62,248 bases of DNA from Pseudonocardia kujensis. Lineage in GTDB: Bacteria; Actinomycetota; Actinomycetes; Mycobacteriales; Pseudonocardiaceae. Of the stretch, positions 32,938 through 42,800 are shown piece after piece. A program made the translations under genes and the position numbers. A model generated the notes under the pieces. That model was not told where the DNA came from, did no database searches, and saw only the letters and a list, made by a program, of their open reading frames with translations. Numbering within the stretch: the stretch's first letter is position 1; the number at the start of each line of letters is the position of its first letter. The stretch spans positions 1 through 62,248 of the forward strand of contig NZ_JAJSOK010000043.1 in NCBI RefSeq assembly GCF_021283305.1, given 5' to 3'.

Positions 32938-33570
32938 TGCTGGTGCACCTCCTCGTGCGTCCGTGGCCCCGGTCGGCCGGCCGAGGCGCACGGGACAGGG
33001 TGGGCCCGCGCTGCCCGCGCTCCAATACGGAGACGTACGTACGGGCCGGTGATCACGGCACCGGCTCCGAATTCGAGGACGTCGCGGCGGCGGAACGGGC
33101 AGGAACGCGGCAGTCGGTGCGTCGTGGGGTGGTCGTGGTGGACCGGGCGGCTGGCGCAGGCCCCGGCGCAGTAGGTCCTGTGCTCTCCACAGCGAACGTC
33201 GAGGAAAGGCGGGCTCGGCGCAGGGGTTCGGGGGCGGGCACCGAGGCGCTCCTGCGTCATTTCGGCGCGATCGTCGCGCGTCCCGCGATGGTCACCGCAC
33301 GAACCCGCACCACGACGTCGGCCTGGTCGTCGTGCAGACGCGGCGCCGTCGTGATTGGAGGAAGGTGTGTCGCCGCTTCCACACAGGGCTCGTTGAGCCG
33401 CCCGGCTCGGAGCACCGGCATCACACAAGGGCGGGTCAGTCAGGTGTTCGGCCCGCTACGTGGGGAGCGGTGAGAATGACGCGACGAGCGGCAAGAGCTT
33501 CGAGGACAGTGCCGCACCAACTCCAAACAGAGCGGCCGGTGGTTGTTGACCTGCGACGATGGCCCTGACT
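32938..33570. other. Long gene-poor gap
   Basis: About 630 bases without a convincing gene: overlapping short frames lack motifs and good ribosome sites. It includes slightly lower-GC patches (around 33018-33070 and 33330-33480) and precedes the SOS-boxed HNH pseudogene. Likely decayed sequence plus the promoter of that gene. Confidence 0.5.
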
Positions 33571-33586
33571 TCGAACTTGTGTTCGA
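33571..33586 (+). promoter_or_regulatory. LexA (SOS) box
   Basis: TCGAAC-TTGT-GTTCGA is a perfect 6+6 palindrome with the GAAC-N4-GTTC core of Gram-positive/actinobacterial LexA sites. It lies 13 bases ahead of the ATG of a DUF222/HNH gene; 13E12-type genes in mycobacteria are known to be DNA-damage inducible through such boxes. Confidence 0.75.
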
Positions 33587-33599
33587 CTATGGTGTGGGT

Positions 33600-34887
33600 A
33601 TGGACGCAGGGCCGGTCGGCACCGCGCGCGAACGCCTCCAGCAGGCGATCGCGCAGCTGACCGACGCCGCCGGCCCCACCGCCGCGCCCGACGAGGTGAT
33701 CGACGCGCTGCGGGTGGGCGAACAGGCCCGCCGCGCCCTGGACCGGGCCATGGTCGAGGCCACCGCCGACCTGCAGCGCCGCGGCGTGTTCGCCGAGCGC
33801 GGCTACCGCTCCCCCACCGGTGCTCTGGCCGACCTGCTCGGCTGGGAACGGTTCGAAGCCCGCCGCCGCGTGGTCGCCGCCGAATCCGTGTGCGCGCAGA
33901 TCGGGCTCGACGGCACCCCGCTCCCCGCCCGGCTCCCGACCACCGCGACCGTGTTCGCCACCGGCGAGGCCGGACTGCGCCACGTCGAAGTCCTCGCCCG
34001 ACTGCTCGACAGCAGCACCGCCCGGCGACTGTCCCCGCAGACCTGGGCCGGGGCCGAGGCCCAGCTCGCGGCCAAGGCCAGCGTCTACACGCCTTCCGAG
34101 TTGCACACCTGGGGCAGCCAGCTCATCGAGCTCCTCGACTAGGACGGACCCGAGCCCGACGACACCCCACCGGTCCAGGTCAACGAGCTGCGCATCGCCC
34201 GCTTCCGGACCCGCCCCGGCGGCACACTCGCCGGCCGGTTCGACGACGCCGCCATGTTCGACGCGATCGCCGCGGCGGTGGATGCCGGGGCCGCGCCACG
34301 AGACGTTCACGACCAACGCCGCGCCGCCGAGCGGCAGGCCGAAGCCCTCGCCGAAGTCTGCACCCAAGTCCTCTCCCGCGGCCGGCTGCCCGAGACCGGT
34401 GGCCGCCGCCCCCAGCTCACCGTCACCATCCGGCTCGAGGACCTGGAACGGCGCGCCCCGCCCGCGTCGTTGGAGTTCGGCGGCCAACTCACCGCCCGAA
34501 CCCTGCGCCAGTTGGCCTGCGACGCCGCCGTCATCCCGGTCGTCCTCGACGGCACCGGGGTCCCCCTCGACATCGGCCGGATCTCCCGCACGGTCCCCGA
34601 CGGGCTGCGCCGCGCCGTGACCGTGCGCGACGGCGGCTGCCTTCCCCGGCTGCGACCGCCCACCCACCTGGAGCGAAATCCACCACGTGAAGCAGTGGCA
34701 GCACGGCGGCCCCACCGCCCTGAGCAACCTGGTGATGTTGTGCTCGGTACACCACCGGCTGATCCACCACTCCCACTGGCAGGTCCGCATGGTCGAGGGG
34801 CTCCCCGAGTTCCTGCCACCGTCCTGGATCGACCGCACCCGCACACCCCGCCGCCGACCACCACCCCTCCTCCACCCTGTGGGGTGA
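33600..34887 (+). pseudogene. DUF222/HNH endonuclease (13E12-type), two inactivating lesions
   Basis: From ATG 33600 the frame reads an intact DUF222 part (ERLQQAIAQLTDAAG … LLGWERFEARRRVVAAE) to a TAG at 34140-34142 in LIELLD-stop-DGPEPDD, one base from CAG. The same frame resumes (VNELRIARFRTRPGGTLAGR, VTIRLEDLERRAPPASLEFG) to VRDGGC near 34640. Two bases are then missing and the HNH motif continues in another frame: FPGCDRPPTWSEIHHVKQW, then LVMLCSVHHRLIHHSHW, ending at 34887. The motif residues themselves (Cys, HH, H) are intact. A normal gene would encode about 428 residues. Confidence 0.8.
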
Positions 34888-35139
34888 GGTGGGCCCGGGG
34901 CTCGGCGGGCCGGAGCATCGTGCGGTGTCCACCGCTCGCCCCGTCGCGGGGTGTGCCGACCATGGATGTCGAGCACAGCGACGCAGCAGAGCTGGGCTCC
35001 GTCCGGTGGAGATCGAGGACGGGTGGGTCAGGCTGGTCCTGGTCGAGCCTGTTGCGACCGGCGTGTGCACGCCCGGGTCGAACCCCCGCAGCGGATCCTC
35101 GACGTGGACGGCCGGGACCGCCTGGCCCTGCGCCACCGC

Positions 35140-35485
35140 GGTCGTCGCGATCCGGTACTCGAACGACGCCGTCCGCACCGGGCCGAACTCCGGGCCGACG
35201 TCGAGCTCCGGCCGGTCGCCGCCCCGCGGCACCCCCTGCCGGGGCCGCCCCTGGGCGAGCGCCTCGTGGAAGCCGCGGACCCAGTCGACGCGGCCGTCCT
35301 CGGCGTTCCACAGTCCGGCGAGCACCCCGCCCGGCCGCAGCACGCGCGCGATCTCGGGGAACGCGCGCGCGGGATCGAACCAGTGGATGGCCTGCCCGAC
35401 CAGCACGGCGTCGACCGACGCGTCCGGCAGCGGCATCTGCTCCGCGGTCCCCTCGTAGGTCTCGACGTCGGGACGTGGTGCGCAC
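35140..35485 (-). pseudogene. Methyltransferase fragment truncated at both ends
   Basis: The minus strand reads VETYEGTAEQMPLPDASVDA, VLVGQAIHWFDPARAFPEIA and RVLRPGGVLAGLWNAEDGRV, the second half of a UbiE/Methyltransf_11 protein. The SAM-binding N-terminal motif is missing upstream of 35485, and homology fades after EYRIATT near 35145. No start codon with ribosome site exists. It occupies the space where ABC ATPase genes would be expected downstream of the permeases. Confidence 0.6.
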
Positions 35486-35568
35486 CGCGGTGTCCTTCCC
35501 ACTGGTGCCGCCCCTCCCGCGCGGGCGGTGCGGTCACGAGGACCACCCGGAGGGCGAAGGTCGGTTCG

Positions 35569-36438
35569 TCACGGGGGTGCGGGAGGGTCGCCCATCCGGT
35601 TCCCTCCCGCTGACCTGCGCGGATGTTCCCGACACCCGGCCCGGCTGCGCGCGGGCGAACGACGTCCTGCCGCGGAATCCCCGAGGGCGCGCCCGGCGAG
35701 GAGGGCCAGCGCCGCGACGAGGACGACGGCCACCGACGGGGCCAGGACGACGTGCGGGGCGGCGAACAGGAACTCCCGGCCTTCCGCGACCATCGCGCCC
35801 CACTCCGGGGTGGGTGGTTGGATGCCGAGGCCGAGGAAGGACAGGCCGGACACCGCGAGGAGCGTCCCGGCGAGCCGCACGCAGGCGTGGGCGACGAGCG
35901 GGCGGGCGACGTTGCGCAGGACGTGCCCGCCGAGCACCCGCACCCGCCCGGCCCCGAGGGCGGCGGCGCCCTCGACGTAGCCCTGCCCGACCTCCCGCAC
36001 CGTGAGCTGGTGGGCCTGCCGCGCGAACGGCGTCCAGCCGACCAGGGTCACGGCGATGAGCAGGGCCACCGGCCCGGGCCCGAGGACGACCGCGGCGAGC
36101 AGGCCGAACAGCACCGTCGGGAGCGCGGCGAGCAGGTCGGTCAGACGCAGCACCGCCCGCCCGGCACGGCCACCCGCGTACCCGCACGCCAGTCCGACGG
36201 CGGTTCCGACGGCCCCGGTGACCAGGACCGTCACCACCGACAGGCCCAGCGTGAGCCGGGCCCCGACCAGCAGCCGGGCGGCCACGTCGCGACCGAGCTG
36301 GTCGGTCCCCAACGGGTGCGCGGCCGACGGCGGGCGGAGGATCGCCGCGAAGTCCGTGGCCACCGGATCGGGCAGCAGCACCGGCACGACGACGACCAGG
36401 AGCAGCAGGGCCCCGGCCCCTGCGCCGACCCGCCTCAC
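35569..36438 (-). CDS. Peptide/nickel ABC transporter permease (DppC-like)
   Basis: 289 residues from GTG 36436-36438 (GTGA overlap with the DppB-like stop). Permease fold with ATDFAAILRPPSAAHPLGTD and QLGRDVAARLLVGARLTLGL at the N-terminus, the EAA loop (EGAAALGAGRVRVLGGHVLR) and GLSFLGLGIQPPTPEWGAMV, all typical of DppC/OppC. After AGRALGDS the usual LRDxLDPR ending is replaced by an Arg-rich tail (AAGRRSPARSRAGCREHPRR…), suggesting a 3' frameshift or deletion. No ATPase gene follows. Confidence 0.85.
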   Translation of the reverse strand: MRRVGAGAGALLLLVVVVPVLLPDPVATDFAAILRPPSAAHPLGTDQLGRDVAARLLVGARLTLGLSVVTVLVTGAVGTAVGLACGYAGGRAGRAVLRLTDLLAALPTVLFGLLAAVVLGPGPVALLIAVTLVGWTPFARQAHQLTVREVGQGYVEGAAALGAGRVRVLGGHVLRNVARPLVAHACVRLAGTLLAVSGLSFLGLGIQPPTPEWGAMVAEGREFLFAAPHVVLAPSVAVVLVAALALLAGRALGDSAAGRRSPARSRAGCREHPRRSAGGNRMGDPPAPP

Positions 36439-37382
36439 CGGTCGGCCTCGCGGTCGTGGGCGACCGGGTCGAGCGCGAGCTGCGCGACCTCGGCCACCAT
36501 GCCGGCGACCACCGCGACGGCGACGAGGACGAGCGTGCCGGCCTGAACCACCGGCAGGTCCCGGGCCAGGACGGCGTCGAGCAGGAGGCGGCCGACCCCG
36601 GGGATCCCGAACACGGTCTCCACCACCACCGCCCCGCCGAGCAGCCCGGCCACGAACATTCCGGACAGCGACGTCACCGAGGTCAGGGCGAGCCGGGCGG
36701 CGTGCCGCCAGAGCACCCGCCGCTCCGGTAGCCCCTTCGCCCGGGCGAGCCGGACGTGGTCGCGGCCGAGGACGTCGATCGTCTCGGCCCGCACCAGCTG
36801 CGCGGCGAGCGCGGCCGGGTAGGCGGCCAGCGTGAGCACCGGGAGCACCAGGTGCTCGGGCGCGCCCCAGCCGATCGCGGGGAGCATCCCCGCACCCACC
36901 GCGAACACCAGCACCAGCCACGGCGCGAGGACGAACTCCGGCACGGCGATCCCCGCGATGCCGGCGGCGGACAGCGCCCGGTCGAGCGGGCCGCCGGGAC
37001 GTCGGGCGGCGAACACCCCGGCCGGGACGCCCAGCACCGCCGCGAGCACCAGCGCGGCCCCGGTGAGCAGCCCGGACACCCCGAGCGCCGAGCCGAGCTG
37101 GTCGGCGACCGGGGTGCGGGCGACGTAGCCGATGCCGAGATCCCCGCGCAGCACGGCGCCGAGCCACCGCAGGTACTGCCCCACGACCGGGCCGTCGAGC
37201 CCGAGCTCCGCGGCCACCCGGGCGGCCACCGCGGGGTCCGGCGCGTCGGCGGCGACCCGGGCGCGGAGCACCGCGCGCGTGACGTCGCCGCCGACCAGCC
37301 GGGGCAGCGCGAACGCCACGACCGAGGCCGCCAGCAGGATCAGCGGGAGCGGCAGCAGCCGCCGCAGCAGCGGGCCGAGCAC
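36435..37382 (-). CDS. Peptide/nickel ABC transporter permease (DppB-like)
   Basis: 315 residues from GTG 37380-37382. LLRRLLPLPLILLAASVVAF opens helix 1, LRWLGAVLRGDLGIGYVART is the conserved periplasmic segment, and LGRDHVRLARAKGLPERRVL is the EAA loop that contacts the ATPase. Ends TLVLVAVAVVAGMVAEVAQL … DPVAH. About six helices; inner membrane. Starts 11 bases after the SBP stop and overlaps dppC. Confidence 0.88.
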   Translation of the reverse strand: MLGPLLRRLLPLPLILLAASVVAFALPRLVGGDVTRAVLRARVAADAPDPAVAARVAAELGLDGPVVGQYLRWLGAVLRGDLGIGYVARTPVADQLGSALGVSGLLTGAALVLAAVLGVPAGVFAARRPGGPLDRALSAAGIAGIAVPEFVLAPWLVLVFAVGAGMLPAIGWGAPEHLVLPVLTLAAYPAALAAQLVRAETIDVLGRDHVRLARAKGLPERRVLWRHAARLALTSVTSLSGMFVAGLLGGAVVVETVFGIPGVGRLLLDAVLARDLPVVQAGTLVLVAVAVVAGMVAEVAQLALDPVAHDREADR

Positions 37383-37393
37383 GGGCCGGGCGC

Positions 37394-38944
37394 TCAGGTG
37401 TCGGTGCGCGACAACGGCGGCAGCACCGGGCGCACCCCGAGCGGGTCGGCCACGAAGCCGCTCGCCCCACGCGAGCCCGCGGTGTTCAGCGGGTGCACGA
37501 CCATCACCCCGACGGCGTCGGCGGTCAGCATCCGCGCCGCCTCGGCGAACAGGCGCTGCCGCTCGGCGGTGTCGGTCACGGTCGGCAGCCGGGCGATCAG
37601 CGCGTCGTAGGCCGGGGAGCAGTAGTGGTCGATGTTGTAGCTGCCGGCGCAGGTGTAGTCCGAGGTCAGCGTGCTGGTCGCGTCCGGGTGGTCCGACAGG
37701 TAGCTGCGCGAGTTGAGGAACATGTCGAAGCGCCCGGCGAGCACGTCGGGCTCCTGGGCGGCGTAGTCCCTGACGGTCACCTCGACGCCGATCCCGGCCC
37801 GGCCCAGCATCGACTGGATCGCGCCGGCCAGGACGGGCATCTCCGGGTGGTTGGGGAAGGTCCACAGCCGCACCTGCAGTGGCCGGTCGGGGCCGTACCC
37901 GGCCTCGGCGAGCAGGGCCTTCGCGCCGTCGACGTCCGCTCCCGGCGGCGGGGCCGTCCCGCCCCACGGCACCGCCGCCCCGAACAGGTCCGCCGCGGGC
38001 TCGGCGGCGCCGCCGAGCACCTGTGCGGCCAGCACCGGCCGGTCGATCGCCTTCGTCACCGCCTGCCGCACCCGCAGGTCCGAGAACGGCGCCGTGGACT
38101 GGTTGAGCAGCAGCTCGATCGTCCGTGCGGCCGCGTACTCGGTCACGTCGACACCGGCCGAGCGCAGCTGGTCCAGGGACGCGTTCGGCAGGCCCTCGGC
38201 GAACTGGACGTCGCCGGACTGCAGGGCCAGGGCCCTGCTCTGCGGGTCGCTCACGTACCGCACCGTCACCCGCGCGGCGCCGGCCTTCGGGCCCCAGTAG
38301 GCCTCGTTGCGCACCAGCACCGCGGAGTCGGTGCCGTTGACCGTGTCCAGCACGTACGGGCCGGTACCGGTCCGGACCACGCCCGGCTGCCCGCCGGTGT
38401 AGGCCGCGGGCGCGAGGATCCCGAGGTTCCCGCTGCTCATCCGCAGCGGCACGACCGGGTCCGGCGTCGCCGTCGTGATCCGCACGGCGTCCGCGCCGTC
38501 CGCCGCGATCGCGAACCCGATCCCGCGGATCGAGCGCGGCGGCGCCGTGACGCCCGCGACGAAGCGCAACGCCGTCACCACGGCGTCGGGGGTCAGCGGG
38601 CTGCCGTCGTGGAACCTCACGCCCTGGCGGAGCACGAACCGCCAGGTCCGCGGGTCCGCGGTCTGCTCCCACGAGGTCGCCAGGCCGGGCGCGGGCCGCA
38701 CCGCGTCGTCGACCGTCGTCAGGGTCTCGGCCACGCCGAGGCTCTGCAGCCGGGCGCCGTCGTCGGCGTCGAAGGCGTACGCGGCGCGGGGCGGGAACTG
38801 CAGTGCCACGGTCAGCTCGCCGTCCGGCCCGGCCGCGCTCCCCCCGCCACCCTGTCCGCTGCACGCCGCGGCCAGCAGGACCGCCCCGGCCACCGCGGCC
38901 ACCAGCCGCGCCACCCGCCGTCGTGGCATCCGGTCGTCACCCAC
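37394..38944 (-). CDS. ABC transporter substrate-binding lipoprotein, family 5 (peptide/nickel)
   Basis: 516 residues; starts GTG 38944 or ATG 38929 (MPRRRVARLV), the latter leaving a shorter N-region. Lipobox LLAAACSGQ with cysteine. SBP_bac_5 signatures: LGVAETLTTVDDAVRPAPGL, ATSWEQTADPRTWRFVLRQG, VRFHDGSPLTPDAVVTALRF, LRVRQAVTKAIDRPVLAAQV, GYGPDRPLQVRLWTFPN. Lipid-anchored receptor for peptides or a similar solute. First gene of a three-gene operon lacking ATPases. Confidence 0.9.
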   Translation of the reverse strand: MGDDRMPRRRVARLVAAVAGAVLLAAACSGQGGGGSAAGPDGELTVALQFPPRAAYAFDADDGARLQSLGVAETLTTVDDAVRPAPGLATSWEQTADPRTWRFVLRQGVRFHDGSPLTPDAVVTALRFVAGVTAPPRSIRGIGFAIAADGADAVRITTATPDPVVPLRMSSGNLGILAPAAYTGGQPGVVRTGTGPYVLDTVNGTDSAVLVRNEAYWGPKAGAARVTVRYVSDPQSRALALQSGDVQFAEGLPNASLDQLRSAGVDVTEYAAARTIELLLNQSTAPFSDLRVRQAVTKAIDRPVLAAQVLGGAAEPAADLFGAAVPWGGTAPPPGADVDGAKALLAEAGYGPDRPLQVRLWTFPNHPEMPVLAGAIQSMLGRAGIGVEVTVRDYAAQEPDVLAGRFDMFLNSRSYLSDHPDATSTLTSDYTCAGSYNIDHYCSPAYDALIARLPTVTDTAERQRLFAEAARMLTADAVGVMVVHPLNTAGSRGASGFVADPLGVRPVLPPLSRTDT

Positions 38945-38985
38945 CCCTCGTCCGGGCCACCACCCCCGTGCGGCAGCCGGGATGC

Positions 38986-39015
38986 ATCATCTGTGCAACT
39001 GTTCAGATTGGTCAA
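38986..39015 (-). promoter_or_regulatory. Possible promoter of the peptide importer operon
   Basis: On the minus strand TTGACC (39010-39015) and GATGAT (38986-38991) are separated by 18 bases and lie 42 bases upstream of the SBP start: a reasonable sigma-70-like pair in an AT-richer patch. Confidence 0.4.
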
Positions 39016-39394
39016 CGTGAGATCGACCCGAGCCGCGTTGCGCGGTGGAAGGAACTGCGGCCCGCGGCGCAACCCGCCCTGACCCGTCTGTCGCCACTCC
39101 GACCGGGTCGTCGAGGAAGGGTTGGCTGCACTGCCCGACCGGGTTAGGGTCCGTCGACCTCGCGGACCCGGGCACGGGGCGCCGTGGGCGTGCCCGCCTC
39201 TCGCTCCGTGCGCCGGACAGTGCCCCTGTGTGTCCGCAGCGGTCGAACCCGGCGCCTGCCCGATGCCCACCCCTCCGGCCTCGTGGCAGGCGCCTGCTCC
39301 TGCCGACCCGGCCGTTCAGGATCACCCGTCGTGGACCGGAAGGGTCGGGCATCGACCGGCGCCGTCGGCGACCGGTGATCACGGCCGGATCAGG
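39016..39394. other. Gap without a recognisable gene
   Basis: About 380 bases between the importer promoter and the STAS gene. All three frames on both strands give only Pro/Arg-rich shadow peptides. No strong hairpin or ribosome site was found. Confidence 0.5.
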
Positions 39395-39736
39395 TCACCT
39401 CACGGCGGGCGCGGTCACGACCTCGACCAGCTCGAACCGCCCGCCCAGCTCCAGCACGCGGCGCGGCAGCCAGGTCTCGGGCCGCAGGAGGATCCGCATC
39501 CGGCCGCCGGCGCGCTCGATGGCGGCCTGGGCCAGGGCGAGACAGCGCACGCCGCAGACGGCGAGGAACCGGACCCCGGTCAGGTCGACCACCACCGATC
39601 TCGGCACCGGCCCGGCGGTGAGCCGCGACAGCGCGCAGGACAGCTCGCCGCAGTTGGTCAGGTCGATCTCGCCCGCGAGGGTCAGCACCGCCAGTTCCTC
39701 GGCCGGGTGCGTGACCGTCAGCTCGAGCGCGTCCAT
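39395..39736 (-). CDS. STAS domain protein with non-canonical phospho-site
   Basis: 113 residues from ATG 39734-39736. VTHPAEELAVLTLAGEIDLT and RSVVVDLTGVRFLAVCGVRC show the anti-anti-sigma fold, and the end is RVLELGGRFELVEVV. The usual D-S-S/T-G is replaced by AVCG, so the phosphorylatable serine is absent. It might be constitutively active, respond to cysteine oxidation, or serve a different role. It follows the P450 gene on the same strand after 131 bases, so may be separately transcribed. Confidence 0.75.
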   Translation of the reverse strand: MDALELTVTHPAEELAVLTLAGEIDLTNCGELSCALSRLTAGPVPRSVVVDLTGVRFLAVCGVRCLALAQAAIERAGGRMRILLRPETWLPRRVLELGGRFELVEVVTAPAVR

Positions 39737-39867
39737 GAGTCTCCCGCCCGGTCGGCACGCCGCCGGCGCCTGCCGGCCACCGGCGGTACGTTCCATCCGA
39801 CCGGGCGTTCCCGTGCCGCACCACGGCAAACCCCTTGTCCTCGCAAGGAACTCGCCCCTGGCCGGGG

Positions 39868-42800
39868 CTACACCACGGCGGTCTCCCCCCAGATGTCCTC
39901 GAGGTAGCGGTTGCTCGCCCGCAGGCCCGCGAGCCAGGCCTCGCCGTCGGCCTCCCCGGCCCCGGTCCTGGCGCGGAACACCGAGACCAGGGCGGCGCGG
40001 ACGCCGGGGGCCATGGTGGAAGCGTTGCCGCACACGAGGACGACGGCTTCGTCCTGCAGGGCCTCCCACACCTGGTCGGCCGACGCCTCGAGGGCGTGCT
40101 GGACGTAGCGGTGCGGGTAGCCCTTCACCCGCGAGCAGGCCGCGATCAGGGTCGCGACGCCGTCGGCCTCGTAGCCCTTGAGCTCGTCGGCGTAGAGCAG
40201 GTCGTCCTCGGGGTCCCGGCAGCCGAGGAACAGCAGCGACCGGGCGATCGGGACGCCGCGGGCCCGCAACGACTCCCGCTCCTGGAGGAACCCGCGGAAC
40301 GGGGCCATCCCGGTACCGGCGCCCACCATGATCATCGGCACGTGCGGGTTCTCCGGGGGCCGGAAGGCGATGCTCGGCTGTCGGACGAAGGTGAACACGG
40401 TGCCGCCCTCGGGCACCGCGCTCAGGTGCCCGGAGCAGACCCCGCGGAACGTCGAGCCGTCCCCGCTGCGCGCCGGGCCCTCGAGCACGCCGACGGTCAC
40501 CGAGGCGGCGGAGCTCATCGTCGGCGACGACGAGATGGAGTAGTAGCGCGGGCGCAGCGGCGGCAGGAGGTCGAGGTACTCCGCGAACGGGAGGTCGCAC
40601 TCCGGGTGCTCCTCCAGCAGGTCGAGCAGCGTGCGCCGCGGCACCGCGATCTTCTCCCGGTAGCGGGCCTTCGCCTCGTCGTCGGTCCCGGCCAGCCCGG
40701 CCAGCTCGTCGCGGTAGGGGCCTTCCGGCATGTGTGCCGCCATCGCCGCCAGGCCGGCCCGGCTCGCGACGTCCTGCAGCTCCACGCAGCCGGCCAGGAT
40801 GCCGAGCAGGGGGTAGGGCTCGCCGATGGGCAGGTGGGTCGGGCTCGCCCCGGACGCGGTGAGCGTGGCGTACTGGCCGCCGTCCAGGCCGAATCGGGCG
40901 ATCACCCGGTTGACGACCGCCATGTCGTTGCGCGGCAGCACCCCGAGGTGGTCGCCGGCGGCGTAGCTGGTGCCCGCGGGCAGCGCGATCTCCAGGTGCC
41001 GCACCGAGCGCCCGCCCGGGGTGCCCGCCCGGGCGGTGAGCTCGCGGTTGACCCGGACGGTCGCCGCCTGCCCGCGGTAGGACTGCAGGATCGGGCTCGC
41101 GGTGCGGCGCTGCTCCAGCTCCACGGCCAGCCGCGGGCCACCGCCGGCCGCCTCCGCCGCCCCGGCCTCCAGGCCCAGGGCCGACCCGAGCGCGTCCCAC
41201 AGCCCGGCGTACCAGGCCTCGAACTGCCCGTCGAAGTCGCCACGGGCGTCGCCCTCCCCGCGGGGGTAGACCCGCGTCGCGCCGCGGGCCTCGAGCGCGG
41301 CGTCGACCCGCGTCGGCACCGCCTGGTAGGTCGCGGCCCAGTCGCGGTTGCCGCAGCCGAAGACCGTGTAGCGCACCCCGGCCGCCGAGGTGGCGGCGTC
41401 GTCGACCCAGGTGCAGAACTTCCCGGCGTTGTCCGGTGGCTGCCCGTTGTACGACGAGGTGACGACCACGACGGCGCCGTCGGTCGGCAGCTCGCCCACC
41501 GCGTCGTCGAGCCCGGCGGTGCGCGCCGTGTAGCCGCGGTCCGTCGCGTCCCGCGCGATCCGCGAGGCGAGGTCCTCCGAGGCCCCGAGGTTGGAGCCGA
41601 ACAGCACCAGCAGCGGCGTGCCGTGGCGGTCGGCCGGCGTGACGGCGAGGGCCGGGGACCGCGGGATCGTGACGACCTCCGCCTGCCGCGACGCCGTACC
41701 CCAGGTCCGGCCGCTGCGCGGGCGGATGGTGATCGTCAGGCCCTCGGGCTTGAGGGTCAGCGACTCCTTGATCTTCAGCTGGTAGTTCGCGTGGTCGATC
41801 AGCTCGAAGCGCTGCAGGACCATGCCGAGCACCAGCGTGGCCTCCTGCAGGGCGAACTGGCGGCCGATGCAGGCCCGCTGGCCGGACCCGAAGGGCCGGA
41901 AGGCGTTGGGGGGCAGGGCGTCGAGGCGCTCGGGCGCGACGTGGTCCGGGTTGAACTCCTCCGCGTCGTCGCCCCAGACCGCCGTCAACCGGTGCAGCAT
42001 CGGCGTCAGGGCGATGACCGCCTGTCCGGGCGCGAAGGGCCCCCACCCGCCCACGGTGGTCGCCCGCCGGGCCTGGCGGGTGAACGCCGGCGCGGTCGGC
42101 CACAGCCGCAGCGTCTCGTCGAGGATCTGCCGGACGTAGCCCAGCTGCTGGACCTGCGCCACGGTGGGCGGCACCGACGGGTCGGTGCCCAGCACGCGGT
42201 CGACCTCCTCGTGCGCCCGCGCGACGACCTCGGGGTGCTTGAGCAGGTAGGAGACGGCGAACGACAGCAGCCCGCTGGTCGTCTCGTGGCCGGCGACCAG
42301 GAAGGTCTGGCACTGGGCGACGATGTTGTGGTCGGGCAGCCTGTTCCCCTGCTTGTCCGTGCCGACGAGCATGTGCCCCAGCAGGTCGTTCCCGGGGTCC
42401 CCGGACGCCTTCCGCTCCGCGAGGATCTTCCCCACCGTGTCGTCCATGAACCTGCTGTTCGCCTCGAGCTGCCGTTGGGCCCCGCGGCGCATCTTGATCG
42501 CCGCCGGGAGCAGGCGCTGCCGGGCCTGCGTCTCGTGCAGCGCGCCCATCATGGCCGCGACGAACGGGTGCTGACCCTCGCGGTAGAAGGAGTTGAACCG
42601 GTAGCTGAACCCGCACAGCGCGATGGTGTCGAGGGTCAGGCGCGTCATGTCGGCGGTGACGTCGATCGGCTCGTCGGTGTTCAGCCGCTCCCACTTGAGG
42701 CACAGCTGCTCGGCGATGTCGATCATCGGGTCGAGGTAGCCCTTCATCGCCCAGGTGCTGAAGCTGGGCAGCAGGATGTCGTGCGCGGACTTCCACAGCG

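Noticed and set aside
34140..34142. TAG as programmed readthrough in the HNH gene
   Set aside because: A second independent lesion downstream favours ordinary decay; no recoding element seen.
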